Shown piece by piece: positions 1 to 11,426 of a DNA stretch of 64,000 nt. Source of the DNA: Diphasiastrum complanatum (lineage: Eukaryota > Streptophyta > Lycopodiopsida > Lycopodiales > Lycopodiaceae). The DNA lies in assembly GCA_029204225.1 (NCBI GenBank), contig CM055100.1:16386164-16450163 (forward strand), written 5' to 3'. The stretch's first letter is position 1, and every line of letters starts with the position of its first letter. Under the pieces are notes generated by a model that was not told where the DNA came from, ran no database searches, and saw only the letters and a list, made by a program, of their open reading frames with translations. The position numbers and the translations under genes were made by a program.

Positions 1-411
1 ATTTGTTTTTCAGATCCAAATAATTAATAGTCCTAAATTTTATACTAGAATTTAAGCTCCTCTAATCTGAAACAAAATGGAATTTGTAATCTAACTAGGA
101 CATCAGATATGTCACTGTCAAATTTCAGATATTTATTCGAATCTATAAATGTATACAAATTTTTAGGAGGAGGAGGACGAGGTGGTGGTAGAGTAGTATC
201 TAGAGAATCAATTGGATTTCCAAATTGGTTGTAGCTGTATTTACAACCGAATCTAGTGCCACATTAATTACATTTTCACTACTGGGATATCCATCCTCCT
301 TACTGAGTCTTTTGGGGCCCTCTTGAGGGCTGGATGCTCCCTAGGTCTCTTGGTAGGAAGGTTTGTCCTATCTAAGGCATCGGGTCTAGGTGCAAATGGC
401 TCACCCTTATG

Positions 412-690
412 TAATCTAGAGTACCTGACGCGCATCCTGTATAGTAGTTGAAAATCTTTTGACATTATAGTAACTCACTTGGCATGTATGGCTAGCAAAA
501 AAGAGTCTTCAAAAACTAGGCTCTGATAATCCTTAGCAGATTCTCAAAGGCACTGAAGTGCCACAGCTGTGAATGTAACAAAACTACCAAGATCATCCCT
601 AGTGATCTGGCGGACACTATGGTAAAAGGGTGCTCTGGGAATAAGGAGATTGGTTGACCTCTGATATTTTCGAATATCAAATAACCACCT
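412..690 (-). pseudogene. Histone H3-fold fragment, CENH3-like, with two stop codons
   Basis: Reading the minus strand in one frame from about 690 to 412 gives successive H3 landmarks: IRKYQRSTNLLIPRAPF (alpha-N/alpha-1), AVALQ (alpha-2), FEDSFLLAIHAK and VTIMSKDFQL (alpha-3). LLIP before the APF is typical of plant centromeric H3 (canonical H3 has LLIRKLPF), so I favour a CENH3-like origin. Two TGA codons interrupt the frame, at 544-546 and 475-477. The second sits where H3 has the Arg of HAKRVT and fits a CGA to TGA change. Next to the first there are three extra codons compared with H3. No N-terminal tail is recognisable. Plant CENH3 genes have introns in the fold, so an uninterrupted fold suggests a processed or captured copy. 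The H3 origin is fairly secure; the CENH3 assignment is an inference. It cannot make a full protein. Confidence 0.72.
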
Positions 691-816
691 ACTATGGTTA
701 TTCCTGCTCGTTCGCCTTGGAGGATTCAAGACAAACGGGAGGCCATAAGGAAAAATCGACAGTAAAAAAATCTCTCTTCATCTGCTTTCTCCTATCCATT
801 TAGCTAGACTATCGGG

Positions 817-1869
817 ATATCACACTTGTGCGCAATATGAGAGATTTGAGCGTGAGCAGTGTAACGGGGGTTGCAAAAAACAATAATGTACAGACGGTAT
901 AGCATATCGCTTTTGTGCGTAGGTAGTGTACTAGCTATGAAATGGGGTGAACGAGTGTTGCACAAGAGCGATATGCGGAGAGACAGTGCAAAAAAAAAGT
1001 TTAAAAAATGCCTCGGGGGCAAAGTTTGTTATCCCATAGCTCGCACGTGCGAACGGACATCTTGTCGCACATGCAAAGTGGCAGCCAATTAAATTGTGCC
1101 ATGTGTTGATGCTTGAGACACATGTCAAGTTGTCAGGTCTATGTCATAGTACAGATGAATAGGGAGGCAACATGTGTTCCATTGACTGTTGACTCGCACG
1201 TGTGGAAAATAACCTATAAAAGACACGCAACCTGATTATTTTTTTGTTTGTTTTTCTCAATTTTTGCATATATTGCTCTTGTGCATGCTACTTGTTTGTT
1301 CTCTTGTAGCTAGTGGTCTATGTATGCACAAGTGCGATATAACAAGTTCTATTTTCGTACATATCGCCTTTGTGCGTAGGTAGTGTACTAGCTATGAAAT
1401 GGAATGAACGAGCGTCACACAAGAGCGATATGTAGAGAGGCTATGCAGAGAGGCAGCGCAAAAAATAGTGAAAAAAATGCCTTGGGGGTGAAGTCTTTTA
1501 TGCCACGGCTCGCATGTGCGAACAGACGTCTCGTCGCACGTGCAAAGTGGCAGCAAATCAAATTGTGCCACACGTCGATGTTTGAGCCAATGGGCTTGAG
1601 ACTTGTGCCAAACTGTCAAGTCACATGTGTGTTATAGTATAGATGAATAGGGAGACGACACTTGTTCCGTAGACCAGTGACTCGCATGTGTGAAAAATAA
1701 CCTAAAAAAGGCACACAACCCGACTATTTTTTTGCCATTTTTTTCTTCAATTTTTGCGTATAATCACTCTTGTGCACGCTACTGATTTGTTCTTCTATAG
1801 CTAGTGGTCTATGTGCGCACAAGTGCGATATTCCAAGTTCTATTTCCGTACATATTGCTCATGTGCGCG
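817..1869. repeat. Two diverged tandem units (~458 and ~491 bp) carrying an iterated ATATCGC...TTGTGCG motif
   Basis: A unit at about 903-1359 is repeated with divergence at about 1360-1850. Shared landmarks are GTAGGTAGTGTACTAGCTAT, the GCTCGCA(C/T)GTGCGAAC box, a GATGAATAGGGAG block and TAGCTAGTGGTCTATGT. An ~18-bp motif, CATATCGCNTTTGTGCG or its reverse complement, occurs near 817, 903, 960, 1267, 1326, 1360, 1418, 1760, 1815 and 1851. The same motif occurs at about 56542, just upstream of a Helitron helicase fragment. The short ORFs here overlap on both strands and look like chance. I infer a Helitron-related or satellite-like non-coding repeat. Confidence 0.75.
1215..1222 (+). promoter_or_regulatory. 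TATA-like box in the first tandem unit
   Basis: TATAAAAG follows CACGTGTGGAAAATAACC. The related sequence at 56485-56491 reads TATAAAT in the same context (CACGTG, A-rich stretch, TATA, GGCACG). The second tandem unit has lost it (CCTAAAAAAGG). It could be a mobile-element promoter; there is no direct evidence of transcription. Confidence 0.4.
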
Positions 1870-2592
1870 TTCTTAACAATCACCGTGTTTATCTCACACG
1901 TACAGAAGCAATATTTGTTTGAGACCGATGGTGTGGTCTTCTGGAGCTAGCCGTGAGAGCACCCTTAGTGCATTTTTTACTGAGTTTGAAATTTCAGAGA
2001 ACTTAGACAGCTTTCATTCCCTATATCTCCCTTTACAACATGTTTTCAGGACTGCACAACCCAATGATGAAGTATTTTATGACCACTATGTTAGATTTAG
2101 AGATATAGTTAGTATCCCTGTTATCTCCATAGGCCCTCTCTCGTTCATTCATTTTACTGATCTTGTCCATTTCTTCCCACAATTCAAGTAGAGACTGCAT
2201 ATGATGTATACTAGATTGTTTGAACAATTTAGAAGCTCTACGATGTGTGCTGTTTGTAAGAGAAAATGTCATTTTGTTGAATACCAGACTAGGTTTATAC
2301 TTTTTCTGTTCAGATCTCGGATGATGAGGAAGCTGTAGCTTATGATCCTCAGATCGCCTCATCCTTAGTTCCTTCATCTTTCAAAGACATTAGTCACTTC
2401 TTTATTGACACCCCTAATTACTCCCGATGAATCAATGTTCGATGTTAAAACTAAATGTTTTTTCAATTTGTTTGTATATCATATAAATGATGATGTATAT
2501 ATTACTCCAGTTGATTTGTGTAAGTTTTTTTACTATCGATGAGGTGTTTTGTTTATTATCCAACACAATTTCTGAATTCTCCAACATTATAG
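1870..2592. other. No gene recognised
   Basis: This is AT-rich sequence with short overlapping ORFs on both strands and no recognisable domain. It leads into a plausible splice acceptor at 2591-2592 in front of the gene fragment that follows. Confidence 0.5.
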
Positions 2593-3038
2593 ATTTTGAA
2601 ACCAAATCTTGGAATGGATTATGATGATGAGGAAGGACTTCTAATGGGTGAAGAATGTCTGACAAAGGCTTTCTCAGATTTGGAGCATGGATGAAGCATG
2701 CCATCTGAAGACGAATTTATGGCAATTCAATCCCAGATGGCCTTCCCTCGTCCATCGTTAATGCATTTCACAGATGACTCTTCTTCAGTAGGAGGTCATA
2801 ATGTTGATCATCCGGATCTGGTGGTAGCCGATGATGAAGAATGTGTAAGTGTTTTTACTTCAATGTCTTAGAATGTTGTTATCTCTTGAATGTGAATTGT
2901 ATTTATTTTTAGCTCTTATTTTCTATTGCAGAATGCACTTGTAATTGATGACTTTGCTGCACGCCGAGGTGGTTATAGACAACATGCTTCCTCATTCCAG
3001 AGGGTTAGTGGACTTGGCTACTATCTGAGGCATTTTTG
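2593..3038 (+). pseudogene. Unrecognised plant gene fragment with a spliced-looking intron
   Basis: A TTATAG acceptor at 2587-2592 opens a frame with ATG at 2614 that runs to 2844, where there is a consensus GTAAGT donor. An 87-bp intron ends in TTCTATTGCAG at 2931. The frame continues in phase from 2932 (NALVIDDFAARRGG...) to a stop at about 3036, or to a possible donor GTTAGT near 3003. The first exon is acidic (MDYDDEEGLL, DDEEC) and has one in-frame TGA at 2692-2694. The conserved phase across a canonical intron suggests descent from a real gene rather than chance. I do not recognise the family. It lies next to the Helitron-like repeat, so transposon capture is possible. A living gene with a sequence error at the TGA cannot be excluded. 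Confidence 0.5.
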
Positions 3039-4345
3039 AAAGAATGAGATTTGTATTGCCCATTCTAAGTTCAGCCCAATTGGGGAGACTCTCATAATAA
3101 TTATTAAAGCTTTATCTTATTATCTAGGAGGACGTAAGTTTGTTAAGACAAATAAGATCATTTTCGTCAAGAGATCTTATGTTTTGAACATTCTAGATTT
3201 TACTAGTGAGAATGTTTCTTTAAGGGGATCTCATTATTCATTGTACTCTACATATATTGAGCTTAGTGGAGCAAGGATAATGTACATCTATTAGATGTAT
3301 ACTCAAGCAGAGAATTTCTTCATGACAATACAACCATTGAAGGAGATACAAAAATTGATGATGAAGAGTGAAAACTTTGTATTATGTATTTATACAATCA
3401 AAACATATACAGTGAGCATCATTTGATTATGATGCTCTTCTCTCTTGCTCTATGAATTTGCAAGCTTTTTTGAGCTTGTCATAATCTGAAGATTTGGTGA
3501 TCTGTCTAATTTGAACTCTTATGTAAAACCATTGAAACAATTGAATGATGTAGCTTCTTTTTGTTGGAAAGAGGTGATAGCAACAACGACAAGTCAAATC
3601 TTGTGAATGACTTATTGAGCCCAGCGGAATGAGCTTGCTTTCCTAATGCACGACTACGCCTATCAATATTGAACAAAACATAATGACAAGAGTCATGTTC
3701 AATCTTTTAGCAGCTAAATTTAAAATCATCAAAGTAAAGTGATTATGTAGCCAGAAGAATTGAATTATTAGACAAAAGCAATATGAGATTACAAAGATTC
3801 TGACATAATACTCAATGGCATAAAGGATAAATTCATTCAGCAAAATGATGAGCACAAGACAATTGTGGATAGAAACCGTGTATACTAAGCTATCTCTGAA
3901 AACTCTGTCTGATTTGCACTTTCGCTAATAAGCAATAAGCGCTAATAGCAAAACTCTAAAAGAACTCTAAAGAAATGAGCTAGAATTCTCAAGAGTGTTC
4001 AAGCTTGAAAGCTTGAGAGAGCTGCTACGTGATTCATAAGTATGATAATCTATTTATACTAAGAAAATGCGGCTAGTCCAGTAGGACAACTAATTAGGTC
4101 ATAGATTTTAATGACCAGTTGTGAGCTGGCATCCATCCAGTTAGTACTTCTTGGAAATTTACTTTTGGAATCCACTTGTAAGCAATTTTCGTGTATTTAC
4201 GTAGACATGCATAAAACTACAGAACTGGATAATGTAGCGGATGAAGATTAAAAATGATTAGTTGATCATCAAGAGAATAATACCTGTCAACTACCACCAT
4301 ACATGAATCGTGACCACGCTGGGTACGGGGAAGGCCAAGAATAAC
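3039..4345. other. Decayed copia LTR/flank region, no gene
   Basis: The polypurine tract CAGATTAAAGAGGAG (minus strand, about 4346-4360) of the copia remnant to the right marks the start of its 3' LTR, which begins TGTTATTCTTGG on the minus strand and runs leftward from about 4346. The distal part aligns loosely with the 3' end of the related plus-strand copy at 31.95-32.08 kb. The left LTR boundary could not be fixed; TGTACATC near 3278 is one candidate. No reliable ORF. Confidence 0.4.
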
Positions 4346-4369
4346 ACTCCTCTTTAATCTGAATGCTTT

Positions 4370-6160
4370 GACCTTTAAACTTAGTTTGCACAAAATTTTG
4401 TGTGTGCATCCAAACTTAATGCTTTAGTAAAAATATTTGTTGTCATATCTTGAATTTAGTATTGCAAGTCAACCTCTTTGTTGAGAACTTTGCTTCTGAC
4501 ATAGTGATACTTAATTTCAATGTGCTTACTCCTAGAATGAAATCTAGGGTTGGCTAATAAAGCAATGGCACTTTGATTATCACAAAACAGAATTGTTGGA
4601 GCATATTGATTTAGATTGATATCTAAAAGTAAGTTTCTCAATCATATTGCTTCCTAATTTGTAGCTTGAGAGGCTATGATATACTCTGATTCAGTGGAAG
4701 ATAGAGTTATCAAAGTTTGCTTGCGACTGTTCCATGAAATAGGACCATTGTTGAGGAAGAATGTAAATCCTGAAGTGGACTTACGAGTGCCTACATCTCT
4801 TGCCCAACTTGCATATGAGAAACCACTGAGAATATTGAGTTTGTCGTTGTCGACTCCTCCATAACAAATGCAAAAGTCCATAGTAGCTCAAAGATATCTC
4901 ATGACTCTGATAAGAGCCTTCCAATATGTTATACCAGGATTGGTCATATACTGACTCAAGGAACTGACTGCAAAAGCTATGTCCGATCTAGTACAGATCA
5001 TCGCGTACATAAGAGATCCTATTATTGAATGATAAGGATACTCACGCATCTGCTCCTTCTCTTTGATTGTTTGGGGACAATGGTCCTTCGCCATCTTGAG
5101 TCCTGGATCCATTGGTGAGAGAGCTAATTTGCAATTCATCATATTATATATGATTAAGACATTGTGAATGTATCTTTGTTGAAAAATACAGATCAACTTC
5201 TGTTTTTTGTCTAAGAGCTTGGTGTGTAGCCATGAGCAATAAAAAAAGTATTGATTCTCTGAAACTATGCTCGAGCATACTGCTTTAAGCCATAAAGTGC
5301 TTTATGGAGTTTACACACAAGATTGTGTTTACCTTCGATATTGTAACCTTCAGGTTGCACCATGTAAATGTCTTCTTCAATAACTCCAATGACAATAGAA
5401 CTCTGATAGAAAAATGTTTAACTACTGGATTGGTCCAGTGTAGTTGACGTTATGTACCTGAGAAAATCCTCTGGCTACAAGTCGAGTTTGCTTGTAGTTG
5501 ATTTTGAACAACCATTTGCAATCAACTAAATTTCTATTGGTAGGTAATTCAATGATTGTCCAAGTCTGGTTCTTGATAAGAGATAATACTCTTTATCCAT
5601 AGCTTCTTATTAGAGATCGGAATCAGGCTGACTGAGTGCCTCTTTAACAGTCGTTGACTCTTGAACAAGGTAAGTTGCAGACTCGTCGATATACCTTCTA
5701 GTTGGTCTGATGACTCTTGTCAATCTTCTGGGTGATGATCGAAGTTGATCTTCATTATGCTGTAGTTGTTGAACTGCAAAATCATCATCTTCAACTTTGC
5801 CATTAATAAGTTGTTCGTCGAGAGTAGAGGAGCTTGGATCTTCAATAGGAATAGTCGAATTTGGAACTTGAAAGTTTGATGTTCTGGAAGAATTCGGTAG
5901 TTCAGCTATATGAGCTTTGCCTTTACCTGTGAGGTCAATAAACTGATCTTCGGTAAACATGACATCCCGGCTAGTCAATATCTTTGACTCGACAAGATCA
6001 TACACTTATAAGTTTTATCTAGTAGTGTAGATGATAAAAATATATTTGATACTCTGAAAGTCGAACTTTTTCCTGAGATCATGCGGAATTTGTGCATAAG
6101 CGATACATCCAAAAACTCGTAAATTTGATAGAGAAGGTTGTGATAGTACTTCTTAGACCA
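4370..6160 (-). mobile_element. Degenerate Ty1/copia retrotransposon, pol 3' half
   Basis: Minus-strand segments in copia order: end of the integrase (RVFGCIAYAQIPHDLRKKFD, near 6130-6060); the integrase-RT linker (SRDVMFTEDQFIDL, 6005-5610); RT C-terminus (5196-4888, with IIGSLMYAM and CTRSDIAFAVS); and RNase H (4881-4654 with STSGFTFFL and LSSTESEY, then 4641-4456 with [10 protein letters not shown] and [10 protein letters not shown]). The RT catalytic part between 5.2 and 5.6 kb is badly decayed, and frames change several times. The linker and RNase H closely resemble the plus-strand copies at 29.7-32.0 kb and 36.3-38.0 kb, so all three belong to one family. Not functional. Confidence 0.88.
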
Positions 6161-6824
6161 TAAATGGATCTTAGAAGATCCACAAGAGTGATTATGTACT
6201 TGCTTATCATCAATGCATCAAAAAACTAGTCAACAAATCTTGATCTAGATTGGCAATTTGACATACAACAAGCATTGATAATCAAAAACATGAATCATAG
6301 ACACAAATTTGAGTCCACACGTGTGAAGAGAAGCTTGTTGTACAAATTTAGGGCAGTTTTTGAAGTCCACAAAGTGAGGGTATCATTTGGATCACAAAAT
6401 CAATGTACATGGAGATAGAAACTCAAGATTGCCAATGAGCTCCAAAAATAATCTATCTTCTCACTATGGGAGCTTGGAATACATAGCAAATCTCACTTTC
6501 TTTTCAAAGTTAGGTGAATTTCCAGCATGTAATAAGGAACTTAACTCAATCTTTTTGGCCTAAAATAAAACTGTAGTCTATTTCCTAGAGTCATGCTTGG
6601 TAGGTGCATGGTTGGTCAAAATCTCATCACCAATCAAGGTCTAGATCCTATAAAGTAAGGATCTCTACCAAATGGACACAATCACTCCTCTTGACTCGAG
6701 CTAACCTACATTAGGTGTAGATTGGCACATGGCACTTTGGCCATACAAGTGTAGAATCAAATTATAGACTAAAAAGTACAATATTCTACATGGCTAGATT
6801 TGCCAATGTCGACAATTTTTCACA

Positions 6825-9260
6825 CTCCTCAAATCTAGCCTTGAAAACAGTAATGCTTCTATCAATCACTCCAATTAAAGATCTAAGTTTGACAAATGAA
6901 TCTTTAGGTATTGATTTAGTAAACAAATGAGCCAATCAAGTTGAGGCACATGTTGGAGCTTGATCTCTTTGCTTGCACTTTCTCCCTCACAAAATGACGA
7001 GCAATCTCGATGTGCTTGCTCCTTGCATGGAATGTAGGATTAGTAGCAAGTGATTGGGCTGATTGGTTGTCACAATAGATGATTGGGATCTCCTCATCCA
7101 TGACATGAAGGTCCAGCGATAGCCTTTTGAGCCACAAGACCTCCTTGCATGTTGATGTCAAGGCCTTGTACTCGGATTCTGTGGAAGATAAGGAGATTGT
7201 ATATTGCTTTTTGGAAGGCCATGATACTACTCCATCACATAGAAAGGTGGCAAAAGCACTTGTTGATTTCCTATCTACTTTGTCACCTGCAAAATCCGAG
7301 TCACTATAGGCTCTTAAGCCAAGATTAGTCCCTCTATATAATATGCCAAAATTCTTAGTAGATGAAATTTATCTAAGAACTCTTTTGGCCATCTTCCAAC
7401 TACATCTCTAATTCAATCTAGATCATTACCACTCAAAATGATGTCATCTACATACAAAATAAGAATGACGATCTTTCCATCATGAAACCCTATATACAAT
7501 GATGGATCATATGCACTCATTACAAAATTGATGGATATGAGAAAAGAGTTTAGCCTAGAGTACCATGTTCTAGGTGCTTGCTTGAGCCCATAAAGGCTCT
7601 TCTTCAAGAAACACACCTTTCCTTCATGCTTTGCCTTGATGAAGCCCTCGGGTTGCCTCATGTAGATTTCCTCCTCCAAATAACCATTGAGGAAAGCATT
7701 TGTGAAATCAAGCTGGAATAGTTCCCAATTGAAGGTTGTAACAAGACTAAGGATCAATCAAATAATTATAAGCTTAGCCACAAGAGCAAAATTCTCATCA
7801 AAATCAATGCCTTTGGTTTGTAAAAATCCTTTTGCTACATGCCTAGCTTTATGCTTACTTCTTGGTTATACTTCAATCTGTACACCCACTGGCAATCAAG
7901 TGGTTTCTTCCCTTGAGGAAGATTCACAAGATCCCAAGTATGATTCTCAATGAGAGCATCATACTCTACTTGCATAGCATCAATCCAACTCTTAGATTTA
8001 CAAGCATCTTCATAGCATGTCGGCTCATCTTACATTGAAGTAAGAAAAGTGTAAGATGTGAAAGATGACGAGCCTTCCCTTTGGTCACCTTTGCCATCAT
8101 AGGTGAGCCTCAATGGCTCGGCCCTTGCCCTTGTGGATCTTCTTGGAGTTCTTGCATCTTGAGGTGGATCCTCAAGTTCTTCATCATTAGGAAGCTCCTC
8201 CCCCATCCTAGCATGATCCTTGGCATCAAGATGATTAGTAGCATTAGCCTTCATAAGAAATAGCATCCCTACTCACTATCACCTTGCTAGTGATGGGATT
8301 GAAGGCTCTATAACCTTTGTTATTCTCACCATATTTCACAAAGATGCCTTTGATGGAAGTTGCATCATCCTTCTTCTTTGTATCCATCATGAAGATATCA
8401 TAATACTTGGCACCACCATTAGAATCATGTGAAAAACTATGAACATCCAAATGGATGATTTCAAGAGGAGTGCTAGATCTTGTTGTGGATCTTGATAAAG
8501 GTAGTTTATGAGCCTTTGAGAGGCTACATGCTTCACACATCCTTCCACACTTTGAAAAATGCTTGGGGAGGCCGAGTGCAAGCTCCTTTGCACACATTGT
8601 TTCCATGGCTTTGAAGTTGGGGTGGCCCAACTTTTTGTGCCATAGCTCCACCTTTGCTAAATTCACACTCTCCACTACAACATTAGCATCAAACTTAAAC
8701 AATCTACCTTTCTTAAAGACTTTAGCTATACATTTATCACTTCTAAGGATGGAACAAACTCCATGCTTAAATTGTACTTCAAGGCCATTATCCATTAATT
8801 GGCCAACATTAAGTAGATTCTTGATTAACTTAGGAACATAAAGGACATTTTCAAGATTCATCCTTTTGGATGATCCAACATACAATGAAAAGGTTTTAAT
8901 ACCACTTATCTTACACTCTTGACTACTAGCTTTATTGATAAATCTATGTACATCATTGTAAGAGAGTAACATGGAGAAATAGTCCTTTTGAAATGTCATG
9001 TGGGAGCTAGCTCCACTATCTATCCACCAAGAATCATTGGTGTTTCTCTTGGATGATGGAGGTTTGTTGGAAACCATCAAGGATGATTCTTCTTCATCCT
9101 CCTCCTCCTCTTGAGACATTCTAATGCAAAATGCCCTTTCTTCCGACAGAAAAAGGACTTGAACTTGAACTTGGACTTGTTTGAGCTTGATGCATCATCC
9201 TCTTCTGTGGCCTCCTTGGAATGCTTCTTCTTTCCAGAGTACATGAATAAATCCAACATG
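6825..9260 (-). mobile_element. Internally deleted Ty1/copia element (zinc knuckle to RNase H)
   Basis: On the minus strand the order is: a gag basic zinc-knuckle remnant (CRKKGHFALEC, 9259-9120, first Cys lost); protease WWIDSGASSHM (about 9036-9000); GAG-pre-integrase LWHKKLGHPNFKAM with CX2C (CEAC); integrase C-terminus; RT from 7757 to 7413 with YGLKQAPRTWY and an intact YVDD; and RNase H (YSDSDFAGD, LSSTESEYKAL, YCDNQSAQSL) to about 6930. The integrase core is deleted in frame, and the RT thumb is missing near 7.37 kb. A 3' LTR starts at about 6824 (minus, TGTGAAAAATTGTCG) just after a GAGGAG polypurine run. Most of gag and the 5' LTR are missing. It cannot transpose by itself. Confidence 0.9.
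8244..9119 (-). pseudogene. Copia protease / GAG-pre-integrase / integrase-tail ORF (291 codons)
   Basis: This is an open frame with an acidic start (SQEEEEDEEESS), then aspartic protease WWIDSGASSHM with catalytic Asp, the conserved ENVLYVPKLIKNLLNVGQL strand region, and the pre-integrase zinc domain (LWHKKLGHPN, CEACSLSKAHK). It then passes from GGAKYYDIFMMD directly to ATSIKGIFVKYG, which belongs downstream of the integrase core. About 200 residues expected in between, including the second catalytic Asp and the Glu, are absent without loss of frame. A separate reading frame at 8266-8030 covers the integrase-RT linker. Confidence 0.85.
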
Positions 9261-9543
9261 ATCTAGAGTAGAAAATAAGTGTGAGGGAATCGGAATCTTG
9301 CGTGTGTAAGTCCAACCTAGTGATCACGTTGTTGTTATTTGATCAAATAGATAGCAATAAAGGGACTTTAAAGTTATTTACGTGAGTGCTTGGAATTAGG
9401 GGCAAAGGTGGACATGAACGTCCCTACAATCAAGATATGAAGTGGATTCTAACATGTCATGTGGTAGTTTGATCCCATGAGAGCAATTCATAAATTCATT
9501 ATCACCAACATGCTATGATTTCACAATTAGCCCTAATCTTCAT

Positions 9544-10030
<487 letters not shown>

Positions 10031-10166
10031 ATGGAAGGAGCCGGACAGAAGCCATTTTGCCCAGTAAGGATTTCCAAAAAAAATTGGGCGAGGCCCGGAG
10101 GGGCCGAGCTTAAATTTTTTTGGAAAGCCGAACCGGGCAGAATGGCCTTTGCCCGGCTCCTTCCAT
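10031..10166. mobile_element. 136-bp inverted-repeat element (MITE-like hairpin)
   Basis: The left arm ATGGAAGGAGCCGG (from 10031) is matched by its reverse complement ending at 10166. The pairing continues with few mismatches through GCCATT and TGCCC, giving about 30-bp arms. The centre is GC-rich (GGCGAGGCCCGGAGGGGCCG). No coding capacity and no clear target duplication. It abuts the next inverted-repeat unit. Confidence 0.6.
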
Positions 10167-10168
10167 TG

Positions 10169-10402
10169 CGTAATGGATACCTGAAATTTTTTTAGAAGCA
10201 CATTATGAAGCATAATAGGCAGGTTTGACTTTGACTGACCAACACAAATGTGCCATGTGGTGGTTTTACGGAATCTGTACGGACGGGCACAGACAGGCAG
10301 AAAAAAAAAAAAAAGCAGAATCTGCCTTTGAAAAAAATGCATGCATTTTCTACTTTTTGATTATTTGAAAATGGGCATAATATGCCACAGGTATCCATTA
10401 CG
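10169..10402. mobile_element. 234-bp element with 15-bp perfect terminal inverted repeats
   Basis: CGTAATGGATACCTG at 10169-10183 is exactly complementary to CAGGTATCCATTACG at 10388-10402. Such ends suggest a small non-autonomous DNA transposon or a foldback element. No unambiguous target-site duplication was found. The interior has an A-run and GCATGCATTTT but no ORF. Confidence 0.6.
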
Positions 10403-10502
10403 TATGAAGAATGTGCACATACTCATACATTTGCACATTGTGTGCATTGAGGGGTGGACCTCAAAAAGATTACTCACCCCCTCCCTCCCATTTATTAAAT
10501 TT

Positions 10503-10578
10503 AAATACTTAAAGTTTGAAGTTAAGGTTTTATTTTGTTCAAATACTTAAAGTTTGAAGTTAAGGTTTTATTTTATTC
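10503..10578. repeat. Tandem duplication, 38-bp period, two copies
   Basis: AAATACTTAAAGTTTGAAGT... starts at 10503 and again at 10541, with about one difference (TTTTGTTC against TTTTATTC). Confidence 0.85.
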
Positions 10579-10934
10579 ACACACTTCAATGTGCTTTAAA
10601 CTTTAGCCAATAATCTTTATTACTTGGCTTTTTTATTTATTTTAAATTATTAAGGTTTTACCCATAAATCATGAACATAAAAATTTTCTTGACTACCTTA
10701 AACTAGGTTTTTTTTTTTCAATCCTTTAAATTCCTATCTTGGTCTGTCATTTTCAGGAATGTTTAACCACAAGCCCAAACTCACTAGCTTTAATTTCTAA
10801 ATCGTTATCCACAAGCTTTTATCCATGGGCCAAAAAATGCACAATTAAAAAAAAAGAAGGGGGATGGGGTGAGAGAAGTAAAAGAGACAATAAAAAGAGA
10901 AAAATAGAGGGGGGAGGGGAGATTTGGAACACAC

Positions 10935-11004
10935 GTGCATGCACACACACGCACGCACGCACGCGCACACACACGTGTGAGTGAGTGAGTGAGTGAGTGA
11001 GTGA

Positions 11005-11061
<57 letters not shown>

Positions 11062-11110
11062 CGCGCGCGTGTGCGTGTACACGTGTTAGTTGTGTGTGTG
11101 TGTGACCCCC
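10935..11110. repeat. Compound microsatellite (CA/CG)n-(GAGT)n-(GT)n-(GC)n
   Basis: CACACGCACGCACG..., then about ten GAGT units, then a long GT run (about 11010-11052), then GCGCGCGCGCGC and more GT. Nearly all of it alternates purine and pyrimidine except the GAGT block. The ORFs in it are artefacts. Confidence 0.95.
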
Positions 11111-11236
11111 GACATAACGAATGCGCGCACACACACGCACACACATCTCCATATAAAAAACCTTTTGTGGATGAGACATATTGTATGAAGTCTAGAGTCT
11201 AGAGTCCTTTTTTTTTCTTTCTCTCTTTGCCACGGG

Positions 11237-11242
<6 letters not shown>

Positions 11243-11313
<71 letters not shown>

Positions 11314-11383
11314 CAGGCCGACCAACCACCCATAGAGGGAGGGAGGTCCCTCCAGGCCCCTAAGAAAAATGAAGAAGGTTAAA

Positions 11384-11415
<32 letters not shown>
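11243..11415. repeat. (CT)n tract and a following (TG)n tract
   Basis: (CT)n covers 11243-11311 and (TG)n about 11385-11415. Short repeats of (AC)n follow near 11480-11505. Poly-A and poly-C runs lie at 11658-11720. Confidence 0.95.

Positions 11416-11426
<11 letters not shown>

Noticed and set aside
804-1128. Protein-coding genes in the 0.8-1.7 kb repeats
   Set aside because: ORFs lie on both strands over the same tandem non-coding units and are not conserved between the two copies.
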